The position numbers and the translations under genes were made by a program. DNA of 64,000 nucleotides, taken from JAEZDP01 sp964430855 (GTDB lineage: Bacteria; Acidobacteriota; Vicinamibacteria; Vicinamibacterales; Vicinamibacteraceae). Location: contig CAYSHC010000013.1 in assembly GCA_964430855.1 (NCBI GenBank), positions 1 through 64,000 of the forward strand, read 5' to 3'. Positions 33,277 to 41,498 of the stretch are shown here, piece by piece. The stretch's first letter is position 1. Each line of letters begins with the position of its first letter. The notes under the pieces were generated by a model. The model was not told where the DNA came from. It ran no database searches and worked only from the letters and a program-made list of their open reading frames with translations.

Positions 33277-34794
33277 TCACGTGCCGAAATCGCCCCGCCA
33301 GTCGCCGTCGGCATCGGCGGCCAGCCGGTAGATCTGCCAGCGCTGCTTCCCGCGCGGACGCTCGAGCATGAAGCTCAGCTCGACGTGCGTGCCGTCGGTA
33401 CGCAGCGTGATCGCGCCGTAGACACCCACCGTCCGGTTCTGGATCCGGCTCTGGAGCGCGACACGCTCGGCACGCGCCGCGTCGGCCTCGCCCGTCGGGG
33501 TCGCCGGGTTATCGATGAGCTCATCGAGGACGCGAAGCCGCGCGAAGTCCGCGGCGAGTCCTTCCTCCCGCCACGAACGCAACAGCTCGGTACAGAAGAT
33601 GAGCGGCGCCTCGCCGCGGCCCTGCTTCCCCAGGCGCCCCAGCAGGTCGGGCCGCGGGTGCGCATGACTTTCGTTGTCGCCCGACGAGACGACGAACGCA
33701 AACGGGTGGACGGCCCGAAGGAACGCGTCGGTCACGTCTGCCGATCCGTGGTGGCAGCTCTTCATGACGTCGGCGCCGAGCCGTGCACGCGCGTCGGGCA
33801 CCGCGTCCTCGAGCGGCTGCCCGGGGGCGATGTCCGCGTAGTGCCGCAGCAGGTAGTCTTCTGCCGACGCGTTGAGGTCGCCGCCGAGCAGGATCCGGAG
33901 GGCGCCTACCTGGAGGCGCAGCAGCACCGAGTGACCGTTCTTCGTCCGCGGAACGTTGTGGGCACGTGAGCCGATCCGCGTGCCGAACCAGCGCAGGCGA
34001 GGCGTCGCGGTGTCGTCGGGCTCCGGGACGGGCGCGAGCACCTCGATCGTGCAGGCCCCGCCGTCCGACGGCGCAAAGTGCGGCAGCCAGGTGCGTCCGC
34101 CTTCACTCTGTCCGTGCAGCGTTGACAGCATCGCCACGCGGCCTACGCGGCCGCTGTCGAGCGCGGCACGCATGATCCGTCCGTACTGCCTGCGCGCGCT
34201 GTCGCTGCCTGCGGCGTAGATGCGGTCGACGTCGTCCTGCGTGACCGCCAGGTCGGTCAAGTACCGTCCGCTGGCATCTGTCGGCCCGAGCGGCGCAGAT
34301 CCGGCGCGCTCCGCCAGGCCGCTATGGTAGAGGTGGTCGAACCGCACGTGCGGATGGTCGAGGATCGGCCGGAAGCCCAGGTAGTGGTCCTGGTCGGGAT
34401 GCGTGATCACGGCCGCGTGGAAGCGGAACTCGCGCATCAGCTTGCCGAAGCGCCAGCGCAGCATCCCGAGCATGTTGCGTCGCTCCCCGGCGTCGATCAC
34501 GAGAACGCGCTCGCGAGGCCCCGCCTCCGGGGGCACGACGAAGCAGCCGTCGCCCTGCCCGACATCCACGAACACGATCTCGAGCGGGCGCGTGGCGACG
34601 ACATCCTCGCCGCGGATGAAGTACCGTTCGGTGCCCCACCGGATCTGCATCCATCCGTCGTCGCGCTGTGCCTCGATATTCAGGAAGTCGCCCCAGCGGA
34701 CATCCCGCACGCGGGTGGCGGCCGTGGCGGTCGGCGCGGCGTGCAGCCAGATGATGCCGCCCTGCGGATGACGTCGGACGAAGCCTGTGGGCAT
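33277..34794 (-). CDS. SH3-like / ComEC-type metallo-beta-lactamase-fold protein
   Basis: A 505-residue protein. Residues about 1-68 resemble a bacterial SH3 domain (GIIWLHAAPTATAATRVRDV, DGWMQIRWGTERYFIRGEDV). Residues about 70-400 are an MBL fold like the C-terminal part of ComEC/Rec2: IVFVDVGQGDGCFVV, then ITHPDQDHYLGF with H132, D134, D136 and H137, later LLGGDLNASAEDYLL and KSCHHGSADVTDAFL. No signal peptide and no competence membrane domain, so it is a soluble hydrolase, probably a nuclease or phosphodiesterase. The C-terminal 100 residues are of unknown type. The ATG at 34794 directly begins the SH3-like part. It diverges from the flavoprotein gene at 34882. Confidence 0.85.
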   Translation of the reverse strand: MPTGFVRRHPQGGIIWLHAAPTATAATRVRDVRWGDFLNIEAQRDDGWMQIRWGTERYFIRGEDVVATRPLEIVFVDVGQGDGCFVVPPEAGPRERVLVIDAGERRNMLGMLRWRFGKLMREFRFHAAVITHPDQDHYLGFRPILDHPHVRFDHLYHSGLAERAGSAPLGPTDASGRYLTDLAVTQDDVDRIYAAGSDSARRQYGRIMRAALDSGRVGRVAMLSTLHGQSEGGRTWLPHFAPSDGGACTIEVLAPVPEPDDTATPRLRWFGTRIGSRAHNVPRTKNGHSVLLRLQVGALRILLGGDLNASAEDYLLRHYADIAPGQPLEDAVPDARARLGADVMKSCHHGSADVTDAFLRAVHPFAFVVSSGDNESHAHPRPDLLGRLGKQGRGEAPLIFCTELLRSWREEGLAADFARLRVLDELIDNPATPTGEADAARAERVALQSRIQNRTVGVYGAITLRTDGTHVELSFMLERPRGKQRWQIYRLAADADGDWRGDFGT

Positions 34795-34881
34795 GGTGGG
34801 CGTCCCTGTCGCTACCTGCCTCAACGACGCGCCGCGACGCGCGGAACGTCCGGGCGGGCCGTGGTACGGTGAATGCTCTGC

Positions 34882-36237
34882 ATGCCCACACATGATCTGG
34901 TCGTCGTCGGGTCGGGGACCGCTGCCGGCGTCGTCGCCCGGCGGGCGCGCTCGGCCGGCTGGAGCGTCGCCGTCGTCGACAAGCACCCGATAGGGGGGAC
35001 GTGCGCCAACCGCGGCTGCGAGCCCAAGAAGGTGCTCGTCGGCGCGGCGCGTGCCGTGGACGCGGCACGCCGCCTCCACGGCCGCGGCCTCGAGCCCGGG
35101 CGGCTCGGAGTCGACTGGCCGGCGCTCGCCGGCTTCACCAGGACCTTCACGGACCCGGTGCCGACGGAGCGCACGAGGGCCTTCGAGCGGGACGGGATCG
35201 AGGTCGTGCGCGGCGTCGCACGTTTCGTCAATCGCTCGTCCCTGACGGTGGGCGGCCGGACACTCGAGGCCGCGCGGGCCATCGTCATCGCGGCGGGCGC
35301 GCGCCCTGCCGACCTGCCATTCGAGGGGCGCGACCTCGTCATCGACAGCACGGCGTTCTTCGCGCTGCGGGAGCTGCCGCCCCGGATCGCCTTCATCGGC
35401 GGCGGCTACGTGTCGATGGAGCTGGCACACGTCACCGCCCGCGCCGGCGCGCAGGCAACGGTCGTGCACCGCGGCGCGCGGCCGCTGACGGCGTTCGATC
35501 CCGATCTCGTGGACCGGCTCGTGGCGCGCTCCCGCGAGGCGGGCATCGATGTCCGCCTCGAGACGAGCGTGACGCGCGTGACCCGGGATGACGCCGGCGC
35601 CCTTCGCGTCACCGTGACACGCGACGGGCACGACGCAGAGCTGGTCGTCGACCTGGTCGTCCACGGCGCCGGCCGCGTACCCGACATCGACGACCTCGAC
35701 CTTGCCACGGGCGGCGTCGCCCGCGAGAAGGCCGGTGTCAGCGTCGACGCCTTCCTCCGGAGCCCCACCAACCCGCTCGTGTGGGCGGCAGGCGACTGCG
35801 CCGCGACGGGCGCGCCGGCGCTCACCCCGATGGCGAGCGAGGAGGGCGAACGCCTCGCCGACAACCTGCTCGACGACGCGAGGCGCACCGGCGACTACAC
35901 CCTCGTCCCCGGGTGCGTGTACACGGTGCCGCCGTTGTCGCGTGTGGGGATGAGCGAGGCCGAGGCGCGCGACGGCGGCCGCGACGTCGCGGTCACCTTC
36001 AACGACACCGCGTCGTGGGCGTCGGCGCGGCGCGTGGCCGAGACCGCGTCGGCGTGCAAGGTGCTCGTCGATCGCGCGTCGGATGCCGTCGTGGGTGCGC
36101 ATCTGCTCGGGCCGCACGCCGACGAGGTCATCAACGTCTTCGCGGTCGCGATGCAGGCCGGGATGACCGCCACGGCGCTGCGCCGCGCGCGCTTCGCGTT
36201 CCCGACATCCGGGTCGGACGTGCCGTCCATGCTGTGA
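34882..36237 (+). CDS. FAD-dependent disulfide-reductase family protein without the C-terminal His
   Basis: A 451-residue flavoprotein related to glutathione and mercuric reductases: FAD motif VVVGSGTAAG, redox pair C41 and C46 in GGTCANRGCEPKK, NAD(P) motif FIGGGYVSME and FAD motif VWAAGDCA. In classic members the C-terminus has HPT..E, with a catalytic His from the partner subunit; here the segment is RFAFPTSGSDVPSML, so that His is absent, as in a branch of less-studied homologues. The substrate may be a low-molecular-weight disulfide. I chose the ATG at 34882; one at 34873 adds only three residues. It lies 32 bases before egtB on the same strand. Confidence 0.87.
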   Translation: MPTHDLVVVGSGTAAGVVARRARSAGWSVAVVDKHPIGGTCANRGCEPKKVLVGAARAVDAARRLHGRGLEPGRLGVDWPALAGFTRTFTDPVPTERTRAFERDGIEVVRGVARFVNRSSLTVGGRTLEAARAIVIAAGARPADLPFEGRDLVIDSTAFFALRELPPRIAFIGGGYVSMELAHVTARAGAQATVVHRGARPLTAFDPDLVDRLVARSREAGIDVRLETSVTRVTRDDAGALRVTVTRDGHDAELVVDLVVHGAGRVPDIDDLDLATGGVAREKAGVSVDAFLRSPTNPLVWAAGDCAATGAPALTPMASEEGERLADNLLDDARRTGDYTLVPGCVYTVPPLSRVGMSEAEARDGGRDVAVTFNDTASWASARRVAETASACKVLVDRASDAVVGAHLLGPHADEVINVFAVAMQAGMTATALRRARFAFPTSGSDVPSML

Positions 36238-36269
36238 CGCACGCCACCCCCTTCGCACGAGGAGCTGCC

Positions 36270-37634
36270 ATGACGACCATCGCCAACACCGCCATCCCGG
36301 ACATCACCGACCGTCAGGCCCTCCTGGCCTGGTACGAACGCAACCGGGCCCGCCGCGCCCAGATCTTCGACATGGTGGCCGACGAGTCGTACTACACGCG
36401 GCCCATCGCGCTGCGCAACCCCATCGTCTTCTACGAGGGGCACATCCCCGCGTTCAGCCTGAACACGCTCGTGAAACGGGGCCTCGGTCGGCCCGGCATC
36501 GACGAGCGGCTCGAGCAGCTCTTCGCGCGCGGCATCGACCCGCACGAGACGACAGGCGACCACGCCGCGCGCGGCAACGAAGCCGATCACTGGCCGACGC
36601 GCGATGAGGTGCGGGCCTTTGCGGCCGAGGCCGACGCCCGCGTGCGCGACGCGATCCTCAACGCGGAGATCGACGTGCCCGGCCATCCGCTGCTCGATCG
36701 CGGCGAGGCCGTGTACACGATCATCGAGCACGAGGCGACGCACCTCGAGACGCTGCTCTACATGTGGCATCGGCTGCCCTACTCGCAGAAGCGCCGACCG
36801 GACGGGTACCAGCCGGTCGAGGGGGGCGCACCGCCGGACAATCCCTGGGTGGACGTGCCGGCCGGACGCATCACCCTGGGCGTGAGGCGCGGCGACGTCC
36901 CCTTCAGCTGGGACAACGAGCGTGACGCGCACGTCGTGGAGGTGCCGGCGTTCCGCATGCAGCAGCACGACGTCACCAACGGGGCCTACCTCGAGTTCGT
37001 CGAGGCAGGCGGCTATCGCGATCCGCGGTGGTGGCGCCCGGAGGACTGGGGCTGGATCCAGAAGGAAGGCCGCGAGTCGCCGATGTTCTGGGAGCGCGAG
37101 GGCGACGCGTGGTACTGGCGCGGCCAGTTCGACAGGCTGCCGCTGCCGCTGGCGTGGCCCGTCTATGTGAGCCAGGCGGAAGCGTCGGCCTACGCGCGGT
37201 GGCGGGGCTGTTCGCTGCCGACAGAGGCGCAGTACCAGCGCGCCGCCCATGGCTCGCCTTCGGGCGATGAACGCCGCCACCCGTGGGGCGACGCCGTGCC
37301 GGGCGAGGCGCACGGCGTCTTCGACTTCGTCGCGTGGGATCCGCATCCCGTGGGAACGCATCCGGCAGGCCGCAGCGCCTGGGGCATCGACGACCTCGCG
37401 GGCAACGGCTGGGAGTGGACGTCGACGCCGTTTGCGCCCTTTGAGGGCTTCACCCCCCTGCCGTCCTATCCCGAGTACTCGGCCGAGTTCTTCGACAACG
37501 AGCACGTCGTGATGAAGGGCGCCTCGCCGGTGACGGCGCGCGAGCTGCTGCGTCCGTCGTTCCGCAACTGGTTCCGGACGCGCTATCCCTACGTGTATGC
37601 GACCTTCCGGTGCGTGGACGGAGCGGGCCGGTGA
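36270..37634 (+). CDS. egtB: Hercynylcysteine sulfoxide synthase-type protein EgtB
   Basis: A 454-residue EgtB homologue. The N-terminal DinB_2 domain holds the iron triad: H58 in FYEGHIPAF and H154 and H158 in EHEATHLE. The C-terminal FGE-sulfatase domain (about 195-450) has the family's WDNERDAHVVEVPAF, TNGAYLEFVEAGGY, SLPTEAQYQRAAHG and GNGWEWTSTPF. EgtB joins a sulfur donor to hercynine with O2. No egtA or egtC lies nearby, which fits forms that use cysteine directly, but this is inference. GAGGAG precedes the ATG at 36270. The stop overlaps the EgtD start as GTGA. Confidence 0.93.
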   Translation: MTTIANTAIPDITDRQALLAWYERNRARRAQIFDMVADESYYTRPIALRNPIVFYEGHIPAFSLNTLVKRGLGRPGIDERLEQLFARGIDPHETTGDHAARGNEADHWPTRDEVRAFAAEADARVRDAILNAEIDVPGHPLLDRGEAVYTIIEHEATHLETLLYMWHRLPYSQKRRPDGYQPVEGGAPPDNPWVDVPAGRITLGVRRGDVPFSWDNERDAHVVEVPAFRMQQHDVTNGAYLEFVEAGGYRDPRWWRPEDWGWIQKEGRESPMFWEREGDAWYWRGQFDRLPLPLAWPVYVSQAEASAYARWRGCSLPTEAQYQRAAHGSPSGDERRHPWGDAVPGEAHGVFDFVAWDPHPVGTHPAGRSAWGIDDLAGNGWEWTSTPFAPFEGFTPLPSYPEYSAEFFDNEHVVMKGASPVTARELLRPSFRNWFRTRYPYVYATFRCVDGAGR

Positions 37635-38617
37635 CAGCTGTGCCCGTGTCCAACCCGGCCGGCACGCCGCACCAGGCCGACGCGACGCGACAGTTTGCCG
37701 CGGACGTGCTGCAGGCGCTCGCGCAGCGTCCGCGGCAGCTGCCGTCGCGCTACCTGTACGATGCGCTGGGGTCCGCGCTCTTCGACGCGATCTGCCGGCT
37801 GCCCTGGTACCCGCTGACCCGTGCGGAGCTGCGCCTGCTCGACCGCCATGGCGAGGCCATCCTCGCCGCGTGCCGGCCGCTCACCGATCTCGTCGAGCTC
37901 GGGCCCGGGAACGGCGAGAAGCTCGTCGCCCTGCTCCGGACGCGCCACGACGCCGACTCCCCGCTGCGCGTGCACCTGGTGGACATCTCGCGGGCCGCGC
38001 TGACCCTGGCGTCGGGCCTCGTGGCCGGGCTGCCGGGCATCGAGGTCGTGACGCACCAGGCCACCTACCACCAGGGCCTCGAGGCGGTCAGCCGCGAACA
38101 GACGGGCGACGGCGCGACCCTCGCGCTCTTCCTGGGCTCGAACATCGGCAACTTCGATCCGCCCGACGCCCTCGCCCTGCTGCGACAGCTGCACGACGCG
38201 CTGCGTCCGGGCGACCTGTTCTTGCTGGGCGCGGACCTCGTGAAGGACGAGGCGGTGATGCGCGAGGCCTACCAGGATCCGCTCGGCGTCACCGCCGCCT
38301 TCAACCGCAACCTCCTCGTGCGCCTCAACAGGGAGCTGGGCGCCGATTTCGACATCGACGGTTTCGTGCACCGCGCGGAATGGAACGCGCAGGCGTCGCG
38401 CATGGAGTCGTACCTCGTGAGCACGCGTCGCCAGCGCGTGACGTTCCCCGGCGGCGAGGTCATCACGTTCGAGGACGGCGAGCGCATCTGGACGGAGAGC
38501 TCCTACAAGTTCACCGTGGACGGCGTGTTCGCCCTCCTCGAGGACGCCGGCTTCACCCGCCGTCACGCGTGGGTGGACGAGCAGGACAGGTTCGCGCTGA
38601 CGCTCGTGGGCCGGTAG
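37631..38617 (+). CDS. egtD: L-histidine N-alpha-methyltransferase EgtD
   Basis: A 328-residue SAM-dependent methyltransferase of the EgtD (DUF2260/Methyltransf_33) family, making hercynine from histidine. Visible: SRYLYDALGSALFDAICRLPWYPLTRAE near the N-terminus, SAM motif VELGPGNGEK (88-97), VDISRAAL, LGSNIGNF, LVKDEAVMREAYQD, NLLVRLNRELGADFD and the C-terminal ESSYKFTVDG. I use the GTG at 37631, which overlaps egtB by 4 bases. With egtB it gives the core of ergothioneine synthesis; the C-S lyase EgtE is not in the window. A PLP enzyme at 61142 is too far to assign. Confidence 0.95.
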   Translation: MTAVPVSNPAGTPHQADATRQFAADVLQALAQRPRQLPSRYLYDALGSALFDAICRLPWYPLTRAELRLLDRHGEAILAACRPLTDLVELGPGNGEKLVALLRTRHDADSPLRVHLVDISRAALTLASGLVAGLPGIEVVTHQATYHQGLEAVSREQTGDGATLALFLGSNIGNFDPPDALALLRQLHDALRPGDLFLLGADLVKDEAVMREAYQDPLGVTAAFNRNLLVRLNRELGADFDIDGFVHRAEWNAQASRMESYLVSTRRQRVTFPGGEVITFEDGERIWTESSYKFTVDGVFALLEDAGFTRRHAWVDEQDRFALTLVGR

Positions 38618-38641
38618 GATACTGCCCGCGAGGACGAACAC

Positions 38642-40930
38642 GTGACACTGACACCTGGACGCCGGGCGGCGCTGACGTGCGCCGCGGCCGCGGCGCTCGC
38701 CCTGTCGATGGGCGGCGAGGCGGCACGTACGCAGGCCCGCACGCAGGCACCGGACAGCACCGCGCTCGAGCGGCTCGACGCCCGCCTCACCCGCATCTTC
38801 CGCGACGACGCGTACCGCGTGCCGCGCTTCGGGCCGGCACGCTGGATGCCCGACGGCGCGGGCTACACGACGGTCGAGCGCGCGCCGGACTCGGCCGCCG
38901 GATGGGACATCGTCCGGTACGACACCGCGAGCGGCGAGCGTCGCGTGCTCATCGAGGGCACGCGCCTCGTGCCGCCCGGCGCCCAGGCGCCGCTGTCGAT
39001 TGCCGACTACCAGTGGTCGGCCGACGGCCGGCACCTGCTCATCTTCACCAATACCAGCCGCGTGTGGCGGTACCACACGCGCGGCGACTACTGGGTGCTG
39101 GAACTGGCAACCAACCGGCTGCACAGGCTGGGAGGCGACGCGGCGCCGTCGACGCTGATGTTTGCGAAGTTCTCGCCGGACGGCACGCGCGTCGCGTACG
39201 TGCGCGAGCATGACATCTACGTCGAGCGCCTCGACGGCACGATTGCGAGGCTCACGAACGACGGGTCCGCGACCACCATCAACGGCACGTCGGACTGGGT
39301 GTACGAGGAAGAACTCGGCGTGCGCGACGGCTTCCGCTGGAGCCCGGACAGCCGCCACATCGCCTACTGGCAATTCGACACGACAGGCGTCGGCGCCTTC
39401 GCGCTGATCAACAACACCGACACGCTCTACCCGGTGGTCACGACCATCCCCTACCCGAAGGTGGGCACCACGAACTCCGCGGTCCGCATCGGCGTCGTCC
39501 CCGCGGAGGGCGGCGCGACGCGATGGATGCGCACCGACGGCGACCCGCGCGACACCTACCTCGCACGGCTCGAGTGGGTCGACGAACGGACGGTGCTGAT
39601 GCAGCAGCTGAACCGGCTCCAGAACCGGCTGGACGTCCTGGCCGGTGACGCGGCGACGGGCGAGGTCCGGCACGTCTTCCGCGACGAGAACGACGCATGG
39701 GTCGAGGTGGTCGACGACGTGCGGTGGGTGGACGGCAGGCAGGCCTTCCTCTGGCTCAGCGGGCGAGGCCCCTGGCAGCACGTCTACAAGGTGCCGCGCT
39801 CGGGCGGCGCGCCGCTGCGGCTCACCAACTTCGACGCCGACGTGACGGGGCTTGCCGGCGTCGACGAGGCGGGCGGCTGGCTCTACGTCATCGCGTCACC
39901 GGAGAACGCCACGCAGCGGTACCTCTATCGTGCGCCGCTCGACGGCCGCGGTGCGCCGACGCGCGTCACGCCGGACACGCTGCCGGGCTGGCACAGCTAC
40001 GACATCGCGCCAGACGGCCGCGCGGCGTTCCACACGTACTCGCGCGTCGACAAGCCGCCCGTGACGAGCGTCGTCTCGCTGCCGGACCACCGGACGCTGC
40101 GCACCCTCACCGACACAGCGGCGCTCGAGGCGCGCCTCGAGGCGGACCTCTCCACGTCGGTCGAGTTCCTGACCGTGCCCGTGGAGGACGGCGTGACGCT
40201 CGACGGGTGGATGATCCGCCCGCCCGACTTCGACCCGTCGCAGCGATATCCCCTCATCGTCTACGTGTACGGCGAGCCGGCGGGCCAGACGGTGGTCGAT
40301 CGCTGGACGGGCAACCGCATGCTCTTCCATCACGCCCTGGCCGAGGCCGGATTCGTCGTGGCGAGCGTCGACACGCGGGGCACGCCCGCACCCAAGGGCA
40401 CCGCGTGGCGGAAGGTCGTCTACGGGAGCATCGGCGACCTCTCGTCACGCGAGCACGCCACGGCCGTCAGGGCGCTGCTCGCCAGGCACCCCTTCCTCGA
40501 CCCGGCGCGGGTGGGCATCTGGGGCTGGAGCGGCGGCGGGACGAGCACGCTGAACGCGATGTTCCGCTTCCCCGACGTCTACAAGGTGGGCGTCGCCGTC
40601 GCGCCGGTGCCGGACCAGCGCCTGTACGACACCATCTACCAGGAGCGCTACATGGGCCTGCCCTCGACCAACGCCGAGGGCTACAGGAAGGGGTCGCCCA
40701 TCCATCATGCCGGCGGGCTCGCGGGCAGGCTGCTGATCGTCCACGGCACGGGCGACGACAACGTCCACTACCAGGGGACCGAGCGCCTCATCAACCGCCT
40801 GATCGAGCTCGGCAAGCCGTTCGACATGATGGCGTATCCGAACCGCACGCACGGCATCTCCGAGGGCGAGGGCACTACCGAGCACCTGCACAAGCTCATC
40901 ACTCGGTACTTCGTCAGCCACCTCCGGTAA
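38642..40930 (+). CDS. DPP IV-like prolyl oligopeptidase (S9B family), secreted
   Basis: A 762-residue S9 peptidase with a cleavable signal peptide (hydrophobic AAAAALALSMGGEA). The N-terminal propeller contains the DPP IV hallmark DWVYEEELGV, whose Glu pair binds the peptide N-terminus. The C-terminal hydrolase has S630 in GWSGGG, D706 in GDDNVH and H737 in RTHGI, the full triad in normal order and spacing. Expected to release X-Pro or X-Ala dipeptides from peptides in the periplasm or outside. It begins with GTG at 38642, with GAGGA upstream. It is 24 bases after egtD but functionally unrelated; a GATACT at 38618-38623 may be its own -10. Confidence 0.93.
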   Translation: MTLTPGRRAALTCAAAAALALSMGGEAARTQARTQAPDSTALERLDARLTRIFRDDAYRVPRFGPARWMPDGAGYTTVERAPDSAAGWDIVRYDTASGERRVLIEGTRLVPPGAQAPLSIADYQWSADGRHLLIFTNTSRVWRYHTRGDYWVLELATNRLHRLGGDAAPSTLMFAKFSPDGTRVAYVREHDIYVERLDGTIARLTNDGSATTINGTSDWVYEEELGVRDGFRWSPDSRHIAYWQFDTTGVGAFALINNTDTLYPVVTTIPYPKVGTTNSAVRIGVVPAEGGATRWMRTDGDPRDTYLARLEWVDERTVLMQQLNRLQNRLDVLAGDAATGEVRHVFRDENDAWVEVVDDVRWVDGRQAFLWLSGRGPWQHVYKVPRSGGAPLRLTNFDADVTGLAGVDEAGGWLYVIASPENATQRYLYRAPLDGRGAPTRVTPDTLPGWHSYDIAPDGRAAFHTYSRVDKPPVTSVVSLPDHRTLRTLTDTAALEARLEADLSTSVEFLTVPVEDGVTLDGWMIRPPDFDPSQRYPLIVYVYGEPAGQTVVDRWTGNRMLFHHALAEAGFVVASVDTRGTPAPKGTAWRKVVYGSIGDLSSREHATAVRALLARHPFLDPARVGIWGWSGGGTSTLNAMFRFPDVYKVGVAVAPVPDQRLYDTIYQERYMGLPSTNAEGYRKGSPIHHAGGLAGRLLIVHGTGDDNVHYQGTERLINRLIELGKPFDMMAYPNRTHGISEGEGTTEHLHKLITRYFVSHLR

Positions 40931-41030
40931 CGCGCGGCGGGTGCAGTATGCTGACCGTACGACGACAGACGCGGACGCCGCCTGCGAGTCCGCTGCGGCG
41001 CCCTACCGGCGTCCACTAGCGAGGTGACCC

Positions 41031-41465
41031 GTGGTCCAGGTGAATCCGGAAGTGAACAAGGATGGCTATCAGTTCAACCCCGTCGGGCGCGTGACGGGCC
41101 TGTTCGTCGAACCGGAGGCGGTGACCGCCGCCGTGGAGGCGTTGCGGGCAGCGGGCGTGCCCAACGACAGGCTCGAGGTGTTCACGGGCGAGGAAGGCAA
41201 GCGCAGGATCGACGCGAGCGGCGAGGCCCATGGCGCGGCCGGCCGGCTCTTCCGGATGGTCGAGTCGTGGGTGTCCGACACCTCCAGCTTCCACGCGCTG
41301 GCCGAGCGGCACCTGGCCGCGGGGGGACACGTCGTGGCCGCGGAGGTGGGCGACGACGAGGCGCTCAAGTCGCGAGCGATGCAGGCGCTCAGCGACGCTG
41401 GCGCCACCGACGTGAAGTACTGGCACACGCTCTTCGTCGAAGAGGACAACGGCAGCACCCGGTAG
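41031..41465 (+). CDS. Small cytoplasmic protein, GsiB/YflT-like domain, unknown function
   Basis: A 144-residue protein beginning with a basic, polar stretch and then VTGLFVEPEAVTAAVEALRAAGVPNDRLEVFTGEEGKRRID: a strand-helix-strand unit in which the protein appears to act as an ACT-like or general stress protein 17M/YflT-type fold. A second half has HLAAGGHVVAAEVGDDEALKSRAMQAL. No catalytic residues are evident. It starts with GTG, with GAGGTG 5 bases upstream. It converges on the sulfatase gene with a hairpin repeat between. The family link is tentative. Confidence 0.7.
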   Translation: MVQVNPEVNKDGYQFNPVGRVTGLFVEPEAVTAAVEALRAAGVPNDRLEVFTGEEGKRRIDASGEAHGAAGRLFRMVESWVSDTSSFHALAERHLAAGGHVVAAEVGDDEALKSRAMQALSDAGATDVKYWHTLFVEEDNGSTR

Positions 41466-41486
41466 GGACGGCGCCCCGCGCCGTCC
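41461..41486. repeat. Dispersed hairpin repeat, copy 3
   Basis: GGTAGGGACGGCGC begins the element; GGACGGCGC (41466-41474) pairs with GCGCCGTCC (41478-41486) around a 3-base loop. The reverse complement of 18164-18190 shares GGTAGGGACGGC and GCCGTCC. It lies between convergent genes and contains the stop of the small protein gene, so it may act as a two-way terminator. Confidence 0.65.
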
Positions 41487-41498
41487 GCCCCCTTCTTC

